Shown: positions 55,601 through 58,900, counted from the first letter of the stretch. The stretch: DNA of 64,000 nucleotides from Tetracentron sinense (GCA_015143295.1 CM026568.1:33612441-33676440), one strand, 5' to 3'. Notes: a model not told the origin generated them from the letters alone. A program made the numbers and translations.

Positions 55601-56371
55601 GATGACTGATTTATCAGTATGGAAGAATAAATAAACACTTTGACTTAAACTAACAGAATGTAAAACCCTCATCTTCTTAAAAAGCAAATATATCTCAACT
55701 TTTCCTGAAAAATTATCAGTCATATCAGTATCAAGATCTAGCTAGTATAAGTGTATAACCAATTTACTTACTACATAAAAAGGCAAGGTTCCAACATGCA
55801 AAATTCAGTTTCTTATAGGGATGAACATGTAGCTTTTCCTGATTCATGTAATTTGTATATGGAAGAATGATGCACAAAATGCTATTTAAGAAAACTATAC
55901 GAAGAACATTAAAAAGCTGGACGTACTCTCCCAAATTAGCACTGAAAGTTCCAGATTCCCGCCATTTTTGTTCCTCTCTTTGAATGTCATCCACTCTATG
56001 TCGTCTCTTATAGAGTTGGTAAAATTCCCACAGGCGCTCAATATCACGATTACGATCAATTTTTGCTCCATCCCTTTTGGAGAGTTTTTGCTGCAGAAAA
56101 TAGTTAAAACCGGCACAACTCAAAGTTAAGATATCCAAAAACATATGCAATGAAAAATACATTACGAGCAAGCCAATCGGAAGTAAAACATAACAACATA
56201 TTCTAATTGATACTAACATGAACTTCTATCCAGTTTTGATATAACCATTCAAATGTCAAAGTTGTGGTAATACCTTAATTACAGACATCAAACCAGTCTT
56301 GAACTGTAGTACACCCCTACCATCACTATTGGGGTCCAGGTTTTGTGCCATTGAATATGCTTGCTCGCACA
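6270..56371 (-). CDS. GSL8: Callose synthase GSL8/CALS10-like gene, 30 internal exons (both ends outside window)
   Basis: Callose synthases make beta-1,3-glucan from UDP-glucose at the plasma membrane and cell plate; Arabidopsis GSL8/CALS10 acts in cytokinesis and at plasmodesmata. Thirty exons on the minus strand join in phase to 1032 codons without a stop. In order they give the N-terminal cytosolic region, the FKS1-type region ([27 protein letters not shown]), about six membrane segments, the central region ([22 protein letters not shown]) and the start of the glucan synthase domain ([28 protein letters not shown]). By memory it follows GSL8 more closely than GSL10, for example in [10 protein letters not shown] and RRHRVDDIQ. 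The first exon and about 800 C-terminal residues are not in the window. The unbroken frame and clean splice sites argue for a working gene. The largest intron is 8795 bp. Orthology is inferred from recalled family sequence, not from an alignment. Confidence 0.95.
6473..6633 (-). CDS. GSL8: GSL8-like exon CC (161 nt), start of glucan synthase domain
   Basis: It encodes [40 protein letters not shown] and [29 protein letters not shown] marks the start of the catalytic glucan synthase domain. Confidence 0.97.
6718..6808 (-). CDS. GSL8: GSL8-like exon BB (91 nt)
   Basis: It encodes [20 protein letters not shown] and [10 protein letters not shown]. The intron before it is only 72 bp. The donor is GTAAGT. 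Confidence 0.96.
6881..6978 (-). CDS. GSL8: GSL8-like exon AA (98 nt)
   Basis: It encodes [20 protein letters not shown] and then [12 protein letters not shown]. The family usually reads IRNETP and an acidic residue in Y(D/E)VVTHD; here Val replaces that acid. The frame and splice sites are intact. Confidence 0.93.
7594..7846 (-). repeat. 3' LTR of copia copy b
   Basis: Read on the minus strand it starts TGAATAAGGCTTTATGC after a purine tract and ends near CTCACAAACTAAACTG. It shares the TACTATTAGTA inverted pair with the LTRs at 4502 and 14622. Confidence 0.8.
8255..8620. mobile_element. hAT-like element (ATTCG family) nested in copia copy b
   Basis: It starts CTATAGTGGCAAAGTC then GGGTACGGGAA, close to the left end of the element at 34950. 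It is full of ATTCGG words. The flanks ACCCGAAA and AGCCGGAA are similar 8-mers, with two mismatches, and lie at one point of the copia RNase H region. Confidence 0.65.
10051..10720 (+). repeat. Probable Ty3/gypsy LTR (partial)
   Basis: This is a fossil. It opens TGTAACGACCCGGAATTTT, a start common to plant gypsy LTRs, and is more GC-rich than its surroundings. It has no coding capacity. The right end is not clear, and no 5-bp duplication was found. It cuts off the copia copy b on its left. Confidence 0.5.
10790..10877 (-). pseudogene. BED zinc finger fragment of a hAT transposase
   Basis: On the minus strand a Met start reads [20 protein letters not shown] followed by [32 protein letters not shown] is the N-terminal half of the BED finger in plant hAT transposases. 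The second half is missing; the similarity stops where the GC-rich LTR-like sequence begins. Confidence 0.6.
11851..12423. repeat. 287-bp AT-rich tandem duplication
   Basis: Two adjacent copies, 11851-12137 and 12138-12423, are nearly the same over their length (about 90-95% by eye), and a third copy starts but soon diverges. Both begin AAATTATAATAATTATTTAA. The unit is very AT-rich and codes for nothing. Confidence 0.85.
12555..12755. mobile_element. Mutator-like MITE (201 bp)
   Basis: It is flanked by TTTATATAA on both sides (12546-12554 and 12756-12764), a 9-bp target duplication. The inner ends carry GTTCACG in opposite orientation (GGGGGCTGATAACGTTCACG and GTGAACAGTAACAATCCCT). It has no open frame. 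The flanks are AT-rich, which lowers the weight of the duplication. Confidence 0.6.
12775..13165. repeat. MITE-like repeats with TTAAAAGGGACACAT ends
   Basis: Words such as TTAAAAGGGACACAT, AACCCTAA.GGTTAGTGAA and TTAACTACAGTTAATAG recur at 10940-11060, 12775-13165, 33955-34120 and 47757-47978. They look like overlapping or nested copies of one MITE family. A (TA)n run sits at 13005-13036. Boundaries here are uncertain. Confidence 0.45.
13330..13490 (+). other. GC-rich exon-like stretch, unidentified
   Basis: This 160-bp block is much more GC-rich than its neighbours. An ATG at 13418 opens [18 protein letters not shown] and stops at CAG|GTATGT, which could be a 5' splice site. It may be a captured gene piece, but I do not recognise it. 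Confidence 0.25.
13760..13922. mobile_element. hAT-like short element, GATACG subterminal repeats
   Basis: The ends CAAGGTTGAAATA and TATTTTGAACTATG are imperfect inverted repeats. CGTATCG/GATACG words fill the inside. No matching 8-bp flanks were found. Related GATACG stretches occur at 25535-25640, 44470-44560 and 45775-46119. Confidence 0.5.
14601..14873 (-). repeat. Copia LTR and primer-binding site (third copy of the family)
   Basis: This is a fossil. Read on the minus strand the LTR (about 14622-14873) is followed by TTGGTATCAGAGCC, a Met-initiator tRNA primer site. It matches the LTRs at 4502 and 7594. Nothing else of the element is recognised beside it. Confidence 0.8.
15774..15894 (-). 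CDS. GSL8: GSL8-like exon Z (121 nt)
   Basis: It encodes [20 protein letters not shown] and then [20 protein letters not shown]. It is followed by the largest intron of the window (8795 bp). Confidence 0.96.
16060..16223 (-). CDS. GSL8: GSL8-like exon Y (164 nt)
   Basis: It encodes [20 protein letters not shown], then [20 protein letters not shown] and [11 protein letters not shown]. The donor GTATGG splits the Trp codon. One extra Glu (GEEGR) is seen where the family usually has GEGR or DEGR. Confidence 0.96.
16320..16401 (-). CDS. GSL8: GSL8-like exon X (82 nt)
   Basis: It encodes [20 protein letters not shown] then LFLLSSK. It is almost the same as AtGSL8. The donor is GTGCAC. Confidence 0.96.
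16530..16627 (-). CDS. GSL8: GSL8-like exon W (98 nt)
   Basis: It encodes [20 protein letters not shown], then [13 protein letters not shown] chose acceptor TTTTAG so that DSQ is kept, as in the AtGSL8 DGQ. A CAG six bases further in is an alternative NAGNAG-like choice. The donor is CG|GTAATC. Confidence 0.92.
17349..17371 (-). repeat. 23-nt copy of GSL8-like exon T within an intron
   Basis: The 23 bases starting CACCAACAAGAGCAG at 17349 also lie inside exon T (about 20219-20241), in the same orientation. Outside these 23 bases the two places do not match. Confidence 0.6.
18354..18532. repeat. 94-bp tandem duplication abutting the microexon donor
   Basis: Copy 1 is 18354-18447 and copy 2 is 18448-18532. 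Both start GAAACCCTTATC. Copy 2 ends at the splice donor of the 28-nt exon, so copy 1 carries a mutated likeness of the donor flank: ATAATGATTTT in place of GTAATGATTTT on the minus strand. Confidence 0.85.
18535..18562 (-). CDS. GSL8: GSL8-like exon V, 28-nt microexon
   Basis: It contains one base that completes Arg plus IPFDRQLSQ, matching the AtGSL8 stretch RVPLGQHASQ at the same place. The acceptor is CTTACAG and the donor CAG|GTAATG. Skipping it would shift the frame, since 28 is not a multiple of three. It ends one base from the edge of a 94-bp intronic tandem duplication. Confidence 0.88.
18563..19920. other. 1.36-kb intron with compound microsatellite
   Basis: Apart from the microsatellite at 19519-19634 I see no gene or recognisable transposon in this intron. 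Confidence 0.7.
19519..19634. repeat. Compound microsatellite (GTGTGC)n (GT)n (GA)n
   Basis: About twelve GTGTGC units are followed by a GT run and then a GA run. Long open frames of alternating Ala-Cys, Arg-Val or His-Thr on both strands arise from the repeat and are not genes. Confidence 0.95.
19921..20006 (-). CDS. GSL8: GSL8-like exon U (86 nt)
   Basis: It encodes [20 protein letters not shown] and NLASPHTK. The donor GTGGAT is weak. An Arg codon is split across the next intron. Confidence 0.93.
20187..20273 (-). CDS. GSL8: GSL8-like exon T (87 nt)
   Basis: It encodes [19 protein letters not shown] followed by [10 protein letters not shown], a membrane segment and the conserved RLGE turn. 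It is 29 codons, phase 0. A 23-nt piece of this exon recurs at 17349-17371. Confidence 0.95.
20274..20951. other. 678-bp intron, no feature recognised
   Basis: The intron is T-rich in its centre and lies between exons S and T. No transposon ends, open frames or RNA genes are seen. Confidence 0.6.
20952..21001 (-). CDS. GSL8: GSL8-like exon S (50 nt)
   Basis: It encodes [16 protein letters not shown] after completing an Asn codon. SLWAPV is conserved. The acceptor is GGGCAG and the donor GTGAGT. Confidence 0.93.
21002..23603. other. 2.6-kb intron; unidentified block 22000-23260
   Basis: From about 22000 the text changes character, with T-rich segments and no long open frame, and may be an LTR-like or other non-coding repeat; I could not find its ends. 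At 23265-23330 the plus strand reads [10 protein letters not shown], which recalls the RNase H tail of plant LINEs. This is weak evidence. Confidence 0.3.
23604..23685 (-). CDS. GSL8: GSL8-like exon R (82 nt)
   Basis: It encodes [20 protein letters not shown] and [15 protein letters not shown] and YSWHD are conserved. The donor GTAAGT splits an Asn codon. Confidence 0.95.
23818..23878 (-). CDS. GSL8: GSL8-like exon Q (61 nt) with GC splice donor
   Basis: It encodes [20 protein letters not shown], a membrane segment. The exon ends CTCCAG and the intron opens GCAAGC, so the donor is GC rather than GT. The next acceptor, TACAG at 23686-23690, is normal, and the frame runs directly into IKPLVKPT. 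No GT donor nearby keeps both frame and protein. Confidence 0.9.
24240..24535 (+). mobile_element. LINE (L1-type) fragment, post-RT region
   Basis: Plus-strand pieces read [31 protein letters not shown] and [18 protein letters not shown]. These resemble the stretch between the reverse transcriptase and the zinc-binding tail of plant L1 LINEs. It is interrupted by stops and is a fragment. Confidence 0.6.
24740..25040 (+). mobile_element. Possible LINE endonuclease fragment
   Basis: Plus-strand pieces [16 protein letters not shown] and [10 protein letters not shown] recall the FTWSNG...SRIDRFL...SDHCPI part of the L1 endonuclease. The order relative to the piece at 24240 is reversed, so it is probably a separate fragment. 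Confidence 0.4.
25535..25700. repeat. GATACGTATCAG motif cluster and (TA)n run
   Basis: TACGTATCAGTTTCG occurs twice and related words twice more, like the GATACG-type elements elsewhere. A (TA)n microsatellite lies at 25672-25694. Element ends were not found. Confidence 0.45.
25793..25890. repeat. 49-bp tandem duplication
   Basis: Two adjacent copies begin ATAATTGCAACATAAAATTT at 25793 and 25842. They differ at only a few bases. Confidence 0.9.
26200..27185 (+). mobile_element. LINE (L1-type) 3' fragment with zinc-binding tail
   Basis: Plus-strand pieces include [13 protein letters not shown]-like and [10 protein letters not shown]-like text, GYDFGHTNG, then LQPWTRY and [15 protein letters not shown] of the zf-RVT region. 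They are in several frames with stops. It is the C-terminal half of an old LINE. Its upstream end and poly-A tail are not clear. Confidence 0.65.
27648..28355. mobile_element. Non-autonomous hAT element, GACC/CCGG subterminal repeats
   Basis: CATCAGAC flanks it exactly on both sides (27640-27647 and 28356-28363). The ends are CAGAGTTTAAAAAC and the complement of TAATGTTTTAAAAC. Blocks at 27660-27830 and 28255-28345 are full of GACCG, ACCCG and CCGGG words. The core is AT-rich and codes for nothing. Confidence 0.9.
28654..28706 (-). CDS. GSL8: GSL8-like exon P (53 nt)
   Basis: It encodes [17 protein letters not shown]. The GRGLFE motif is conserved. The donor is GTTTGC and an Arg codon is split across the next intron of 4775 bp. 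Confidence 0.94.
28832..29018 (-). CDS. GSL8: GSL8-like exon O (187 nt, longest seen)
   Basis: It encodes [20 protein letters not shown], a membrane segment ([18 protein letters not shown]), then [18 protein letters not shown] and KWIYQ. The [12 protein letters not shown] stretch is characteristic of GSL8. Confidence 0.96.
29147..29270 (-). CDS. GSL8: GSL8-like exon N (124 nt)
   Basis: It encodes [20 protein letters not shown], then [20 protein letters not shown]. It covers two hydrophobic segments. The donor is GTGAGT. Confidence 0.94.
29384..29486 (-). CDS. GSL8: GSL8-like exon M (103 nt)
   Basis: It encodes [20 protein letters not shown] and [14 protein letters not shown]. It ends the first membrane segment and starts the second. 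A Ser codon is split at the donor GTATGT. Confidence 0.94.
29588..29680 (-). CDS. GSL8: GSL8-like exon L (93 nt), start of first membrane block
   Basis: It encodes [19 protein letters not shown] and then [12 protein letters not shown]. The last part is the start of the first membrane segment. It is 31 codons, phase 0. Confidence 0.95.
29930..30800. repeat. Imperfect inverted repeat, arms about 140 bp
   Basis: The left arm (about 29985-30122, with GTTGGATGTCAAGGTGGGTC and ATAGCTTAGGTAGGGTCTAG) is matched in reverse by about 30655-30795 (GGGACCCACATTGACATCCA, CCCCTACCTAAGCTATAGAC). The space between is about 530 bp. It could be a MITE or Mutator-like element with long ends; the outer boundary is not clear. 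Confidence 0.6.
30800..32060. other. GC-rich block of unknown origin
   Basis: This block is clearly richer in G and C, with many CG dinucleotides, than the AT-rich introns around it. The minus-strand frame 30927-31295 (122 codons, starting [20 protein letters not shown]) is the longest, but I recognise no domain. A phrase like AGAGTTC.TAGG.AGCACCACTAG occurs near both 29935 and 32035 in the same orientation, so one large insertion covering 29930-32060 is possible. Confidence 0.4.
32731..32812 (-). CDS. GSL8: GSL8-like exon K (82 nt)
   Basis: It encodes [19 protein letters not shown] followed by the basic run KPKKRRRR just before the first membrane block. The acceptor is TAG and the donor GTTAGT. 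Confidence 0.93.
32909..32985 (-). CDS. GSL8: GSL8-like exon J (77 nt)
   Basis: It encodes [14 protein letters not shown] and [12 protein letters not shown]. The final Trp codon is split by the intron. DDFNEYFW is a conserved callose synthase motif. Confidence 0.96.
33208..33336 (-). CDS. GSL8: GSL8-like exon I (129 nt)
   Basis: It encodes [19 protein letters not shown], then [20 protein letters not shown] and TMAA. It is 43 codons, phase 0. The central hydrophilic part is the variable stretch of this domain. Confidence 0.94.
33908..33933. repeat. Perfect 10-bp hairpin
   Basis: CACATTCCAC (33908-33917) and GTGGAATGTG (33924-33933) pair perfectly around the loop AATGTA. It lies beside a MITE-like repeat at 33955-34120. 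Confidence 0.7.
34950..35841. mobile_element. Non-autonomous hAT-like element, ATTCG subterminal repeats
   Basis: TGTACAGA flanks it exactly (34942-34949 and 35842-35849). The ends are CATAGTAACAAAGTT and the complement of CCTAGTAACAAAGTT. ATTCGG/CCGAAT words fill both subterminal regions. No transposase is seen in its 892 bp. Confidence 0.92.
36240..36730 (+). pseudogene. Broken copy of a bHLH87/IND-type transcription factor gene
   Basis: Plus-strand text reads [20 protein letters not shown], then [29 protein letters not shown] and, after a frame change near 36500, [19 protein letters not shown] and FMRSQVRAL. The order and wording follow Arabidopsis bHLH087 and its HECATE/INDEHISCENT kin, DNA-binding factors whose basic region has QSVAARHRRERISE-like wording. 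There is a stop after the FRPVNLV stretch and a frameshift in the loop, so it cannot make the full domain. The gene family has no intron here, so a retrocopy and a DNA capture cannot be told apart. Confidence 0.85.
36972..37342 (-). mobile_element. hAT MITE, GAGGC family (second copy)
   Basis: It matches the inverted sequence of the element at 50603-51107 at both ends. GAGGCGT and GCCTCG words are frequent. It ends AAAAAAGCGTG-complement and then TTTTTTAAACACTG at 37342. The left terminus and target duplication are lost. Confidence 0.75.
37545..37813 (+). mobile_element. Helitron 3' ends
   Basis: CCGTGCATCGCACGGG with a following CTATTATTAG (37547-37567) is the hairpin and tail of a plant Helitron. 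A second, GCGCATCGCACAAG ... CTAGT, ends at 37790, with a duplicated CTTGCTAGT ending at 37813 just before a T. No 5' TC end or Rep/helicase is seen. Confidence 0.6.
37814..38889. other. Intron sequence, nothing recognised
   Basis: A short GC-rich patch near 37890-38040 (GGCCCAAGCCC, GGGCCTGG words) stands out, but no coding region, element ends or RNA gene is seen. Confidence 0.5.
38890..39007 (-). CDS. GSL8: GSL8-like exon H (118 nt)
   Basis: It encodes [19 protein letters not shown] and then [20 protein letters not shown], the core of the FKS1-type domain. The intron before it is only 89 bp. The donor is GTAAGT. Confidence 0.96.
39097..39194 (-). CDS. GSL8: GSL8-like exon G (98 nt)
   Basis: It encodes [20 protein letters not shown] and then [23 protein letters not shown] is diagnostic of callose synthases. 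It follows a 6.4-kb intron. The donor GTAGTT splits a Ser codon. Confidence 0.95.
39761..40836. mobile_element. hAT-like element, CGCCTA/TAGGCG subterminal repeats
   Basis: The ends CATAGTTGTTAAAGG and the complement of CATGGTTGCCAAGG are imperfect inverted repeats. CGCCTA or TAGGCG words cluster near both ends and at 40130-40170. The core has a CT-rich stretch. No clean 8-bp flanks were found, so the class is inferred. Confidence 0.55.
41227..41500. mobile_element. MITE with TAGGGCCTGTTTGG end
   Basis: It opens TAGGGCCTGTTTGGATAA, typical of plant hAT MITEs, and closes TTATCAAAACACAACCTTA, its imperfect complement. No matching flanks were found. A 41-bp tandem duplication follows at 41566-41647 (TATCAAGATCTATATAAGTC twice). 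Confidence 0.55.
42545..43902. mobile_element. hAT-like element, ACTCG subterminal repeats, split by a TRIM
   Basis: ATACAAAG flanks it exactly (42537-42544 and 43903-43910). The ends are CACTGCACAAAAACT and the complement of CATAGTTCAAATACT. ACTCG/CGAGT words fill 42555-42720 and 43815-43895. A TRIM retroelement was inserted later, between the two parts. Confidence 0.88.
42955..43809 (-). mobile_element. TRIM-type short LTR retroelement
   Basis: This is a fossil with no coding region. Two direct repeats are at 42955 to about 43192 and 43609 to about 43809. Beside the right one is the complement of TGGTATCAGAGCG, a Met tRNA primer site in minus orientation. A purine tract lies near 43193. 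TATAG flanks both sides. One LTR is broken. It is nested in a hAT-like element. Confidence 0.82.
43911..45583. other. Intron part with GATACG/GAGGC repeat remnants
   Basis: 44470-44560 holds GTATC/GATACG words and 44575-44648 holds GAGGC-type words ending TTTTTAAACACTG, the right end of the family at 50603. The rest, 43911-44460 and 44660-45583, shows nothing I recognise. Confidence 0.55.
45584..45673 (-). CDS. GSL8: GSL8-like exon F (90 nt)
   Basis: It encodes [20 protein letters not shown] followed by [10 protein letters not shown]. It has a GTGAGT donor, TGTGCAG acceptor and phase 0 at both ends. Confidence 0.95.
45775..46119. mobile_element. hAT-like element, GATACG-type (345 bp)
   Basis: ATTATAAC flanks it exactly (45767-45774 and 46120-46127). 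The ends are CATGCAAATAAAAAT and the complement of CACAGATTAAAAAT. The inside has CGGATAC, ACGTATAGG and CCGAATAC words. Confidence 0.85.
46133..46379. mobile_element. MITE with GCCCTATTTGGATGC ends
   Basis: GCCCTATTTGGATGC at 46133 is matched in reverse by GCATCCAAACAGGAC at 46379. It directly follows the target duplication of the element at 45775. No matching flanks of its own were seen. Confidence 0.65.
46615..46730. repeat. AATCG motif cluster, one-sided hAT-like end
   Basis: It starts CAAGGTTGTTAAATC and contains ATTCAAATCGTA words, as in the element at 48529. The other end was not found before 47147, and no gene is seen there. Confidence 0.4.
47148..48442. mobile_element. hAT-like element, ATTCG family (1.3 kb)
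   Basis: The ends CATAGTTAGTAAT and the complement of CATAGTTAGTAAA match. The flanks CTTAAAGG and TTTAAAAG differ at two bases. ATTCG and TTCGG words crowd both ends, as in 34950-35841. A MITE is nested at 47757-47978. No transposase is seen. Confidence 0.78.
47757..47978. mobile_element. MITE nested in the 47148 element
   Basis: TGTCCCTTTTATCCCTTATT at the left and AATAGAGATTTAAAGGGCG at the right are imperfect inverted ends. The sequence is related to repeats at 12775-13165 and 33955-34120. Confidence 0.5.
48529..48696. mobile_element. Small hAT-like element, AATCG subterminal repeats (168 bp)
   Basis: AGCAGGGG flanks it exactly (48521-48528 and 48697-48704). The right end is the complement of CATGGTTTTTAATCG; the left end is worn. 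AATCG and CGATT words occur throughout. Confidence 0.82.
49016..49037. repeat. (TA)n microsatellite
   Basis: This is a TA run in the intron between exons E and F. No gene is seen in 48697-49184. Confidence 0.85.
49185..49310 (-). CDS. GSL8: GSL8-like exon E (126 nt)
   Basis: It encodes [18 protein letters not shown] and [14 protein letters not shown]. It is 42 codons, phase 0 at both ends. The overlapping plus-strand reading frame in this stretch is a shadow. Confidence 0.94.
49665..49775 (-). CDS. GSL8: GSL8-like exon D (111 nt)
   Basis: It encodes [14 protein letters not shown] followed by [19 protein letters not shown] and [12 protein letters not shown] is a family hallmark. It is 37 codons in phase 0 at both ends, with donor GTAAGT. 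Confidence 0.95.
50213..50336 (-). CDS. GSL8: GSL8-like exon C (124 nt)
   Basis: It encodes [20 protein letters not shown] and continues to [16 protein letters not shown]. It follows a 5.6-kb intron. The acceptor is TTTCAG and the donor GAG|GTACTG. Confidence 0.95.
50603..51107. mobile_element. Non-autonomous hAT element, GAGGC subterminal repeats
   Basis: CTTCTAGC flanks it exactly (50595-50602 and 51108-51115). The ends are TAGTGTTTTAAAAA and the complement of CAATGTTTTAAAAC. GAGGCTT, GAGGCG and their complements fill 50620-50720 and 51035-51095. The middle is AT-rich and has no transposase. Confidence 0.93.
51351..51787. mobile_element. Non-autonomous hAT MITE, CGAGT subterminal repeats
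   Basis: CTTGTTAT flanks it exactly (51343-51350 and 51788-51795). The ends are CAGTGTTTTAAAAC and the complement of CACTGTTTTAAAAC. ACTCGACTCGG words fill both subterminal regions. Its first 180 bp are the inverted match of 2640-2818, the right end of the coding hAT, so it looks like an internally deleted derivative of that family. Confidence 0.95.
51796..53000 (-). mobile_element. LINE (L1-type) ORF1 fragment
   Basis: On the minus strand text such as [29 protein letters not shown] and [11 protein letters not shown] resembles the DUF4283-type ORF1 protein of plant LINEs (LPVHLW, IG...G.FLEVD, ..ARIKV). An open stretch at 52266-52538 lies downstream in the same ORF1. Several stops break it. 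The hAT MITE at 51351 lies at its edge. Confidence 0.65.
53086..54159 (+). mobile_element. Compact Ty1/copia element with both LTRs
   Basis: This is a fossil. AAAGA flanks both sides (53081-53085 and 54160-54164). The LTRs lie at 53086-53306 and 53934-54159. A Met tRNA primer site (TGGTTTCAGAGC) follows the first LTR and a purine tract precedes the second. Inside only an RNase H part (about 53530-53930) is recognised; the element is much shorter than a full copia element and broken. The LTRs are about 95% alike by eye, so the insertion is of moderate age. It is a different family from the copies at 2819-14873. Confidence 0.92.
54165..55926. other. Intron part: purine-rich block and unidentified sequence
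   Basis: 54640-55010 is strongly G+A-rich on the plus strand (GGGAGAGAG words); the long minus-strand frame here is low-complexity Ser/Pro/His/Leu and not a gene. At 55025-55235 GTGCACC words in opposite orientation suggest a small MITE. At 55420-55740 TATCAG and GATATC words cluster, as in the motif-array elements, but no ends were found. Confidence 0.5.
55927..56090 (-). CDS. GSL8: GSL8-like exon B (164 nt)
   Basis: It encodes [20 protein letters not shown] and then [17 protein letters not shown], ending [10 protein letters not shown]. It is nearly the same as AtGSL8 here, and this stretch separates GSL8 from GSL10. The acceptor is CTGCAG. The donor GTACGT splits a Glu codon. Confidence 0.95.
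56274..56371 (-). CDS. GSL8: GSL8-like exon A (first exon seen, 98 nt)
   Basis: It encodes [19 protein letters not shown] and then [13 protein letters not shown], the conserved N-terminal cytosolic stretch. The acceptor is CAG and the donor AAG|GTA. It starts with two bases that finish a Leu codon from an upstream exon not found in the window. AtGSL8 has ARIL before this point. Confidence 0.93.
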
Positions 56372-56860
56372 CTGAACATCAAATGAAAGAACTTGTGTAA
56401 CATGTATGATATAACCATGAGTTTATCACATGGGAGAAAAAAGAATCATTATGACACTGACACCAGCTTAGAAGAGCATAAAAACTCCAATATGCTACAA
56501 CATTCAATAACAGAAACAAGTCTCCTACCATTATATTTTTGGTAATATAGTATAACCATAACAGAGATCAAATACAACTTGAATTCACCCACTAAAAGGG
56601 AGAACCAAAGCTATGACAATATGCTTAGCAACTCAGAGAACAGCAAGATTGGGGAGAGTTGTCAGTATCTCCACATTGCTCAGTCATTAAACAGAAAGAA
56701 AGCAAGCCAGAACTACCATGACAGCTATTACTCTTTTATAAGTAACTAGTTTATTTTCACAAGTAATGATCAAGTACTTGAAGTACAATGTGGAGAAATG
56801 TAGTCACAATCAGCAAATTCATTATCTGAGATACCTTCTAAGATGTGTTGAGGTGGTGTG
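56372..56860. other. Intron upstream of GSL8-like exon A, no feature seen
   Basis: No candidate for the first GSL8 exon (ending ARIL) and no transposon end is seen here. The intron continues to the right edge. Confidence 0.6.
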
Positions 56861-58900
56861 TGGGCTTAGAATAAATCTCTCCACAAGCAATATGTTTCGA
56901 CTAAGGGAGATGTCCAACTTGGAGAGCTAGTGGGCATTTTGGGAACAAAATAGGAATCATCCCTGCATCCTATTCGGCATCATGGTGCTGGTTATAAAGC
57001 TAAATCAGTTTGGGTCCCGGTGGTGAAAAGGATTAACATAATGTTGGCTTCCAAGAAAACCCTGTATCTCTCAAAAAGGGGGTAGAGTGACCCTCAAGAG
57101 CACTTGGCAAGTATACTCACCTATTCATGTCTTTATTAACCACCCAGCTTCCATGGCTGATATTTTGGAGAGAATTCAAAGAGATTTCATCAGGAATTAT
57201 GGAGTAGAAAAAAGGAAATACCATTGAGTAGAATGTAAGAAGGTGTGTCACCCAATCAAGAACGGAGGTTTAGCAGTGAGAACAAGTGTTTGAATATTCG
57301 TATGAATTATCGGTTATTCAGCCAAATTATCACTAACTCGCAAGCCGGCCTGTGAAATATTAGTGTAGAGAGTATTATTTATTTTACAAAAATTCATTCA
57401 ATATTTCATTAAAATTCTTAATATTCCCGAATTAACGTATATTCACAAAATATCACGAGAAATTGAATTTTGTTTAGTTATAAATATGTCAATGTTTTGA
57501 CAATTATCTTCAACATTTCGCCAAACCACTTCAGTTTTTTGGGTTCTCTTGGGGCTTTTGATTTATTCCTCCCACCTTTCATTCAATTCGAGTCCCTTTG
57601 GTGAAAATAAACCCAGAGAAGAAGGTAAAGATCAAAGCAAGGACTCTGAGCAAAAAGCGTTTTTCCAGGAAAACATCTTGATAGTTGAAATGTAACATTT
57701 TAGTGTTAGATCGGGGTAGAGATGACTTCAAACCTTGGAACAATGCTATGTTATTTTATGTATTTAATGATTGAATTGTGTTTATATAACACATAAAATC
57801 ATTTTCTCAAAATTTTATATTTTTTTATAAGTTTTTTACTATTTGTTTTTAAATTTTAAGAAAATTGTATTATTTTAGCATTTTTTATCCCAAGTGTGAA
57901 AAATTGAATGGGTCGGTATCCGGAAAGCTTGGACTTGGTGGATCCACTCCGGGTACGACGAATTGATGTTGGTTTAAACATTTCTTGAAGTTTTACTGAA
58001 AAATTCCACGTTTTCCTTTTAAAAAGGTTGTTTTTTGAATTTATAGAATTTTAAATGAATGTCCCACACTTCTGTGTGAAACTTCAATAATTCGGCCCAA
58101 AATTCATTTTTCTCTGACATGCGAAACTTCCCACCAAATCGAATTCTAAAACCTTGGTGAGAACCTTGCGAAAGTCGAAGAAAGCTTTGTCCAGTCAATG
58201 GTTGTGAAGATTTGGGGAATGAAGGATGAGCTTGTGGATGAATGTTACTATTGCTAAATTTGGCGAAAATTCAAGGAAGGATCCAAAAAAATCAAGGGCA
58301 GCTATGGGATAGATTTGTGGATAGCAATCATAAAGGTTAAAGAGGATTTGGCAATCACATCAGAGTCAAGGGAGGACATATGGTATCGTCAAAAGGCACT
58401 AAAAAGGGATTATGGTAATTATACTTGCTGGCATCATATAGAAACCGGACAATTGCTTCTTACTTTGAGATTAGAAATAACATTTTGTAATGTACACCAA
58501 ACCTAAAAGGGGGTTAAATGATTGGGAGGTGGATGACCTCGTATGTCTAATGGCACAAGCCTAACATTCTAGTGAGAGACAGCAGTCTTTGGGAGGGAAA
58601 ATAAGGGCCACTTTACAACAATAATATTTTATCAGTCTTTGTCTGCTAGATCCTGCCCCCTTTTCCTTACTGAGGTGTATGGAATTCAGTAATTCCATTT
58701 AGGATTCCTTTCTTCCTGTGGATAGTAGCCATGGACAAAATCCTTCGACTGATAATTTAAAAATAGAGCATGACAAACAGATGTTTCTTGTGCTTGGTTG
58801 AGTAGGAAACAGTTCACCACTTATTGATTCATTGCCCTCTTTTTTAGATGGATTTGGCATTTCAGAGACTCAATTTCCAACTGAATCTTGAGAAACGTGG
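56860..58900 (+). mobile_element. LINE (L1-type) 3' half, interrupted by a hAT-like element
   Basis: Plus-strand pieces run in the expected order: VVKRINIMLASKKTLYLS, ADILERIQRDFIRNYG and KNGGLAVR up to 57283; then LRKSKKALSSQWL-like text from 58165, REDIWYRQKALKRD, and the zinc-binding tail MTNRCFLCLVE..TVHHLLIHCPL near 58770-58840. The two parts meet across an 8-bp duplication. Stops are frequent. The 3' end after 58900 is unclear. Confidence 0.8.
57284..58156. mobile_element. Non-autonomous hAT-like element inside a LINE
   Basis: GTGAGAAC flanks it exactly (57276-57283 and 58157-58164). The ends are AAGTGTTTGAATATTCG and the complement of CAAGGTTTTAGAATTCG. No transposase is seen in its 873 bp. 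Removing it makes the LINE text continuous, which fixes the order of insertion. Confidence 0.92.
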
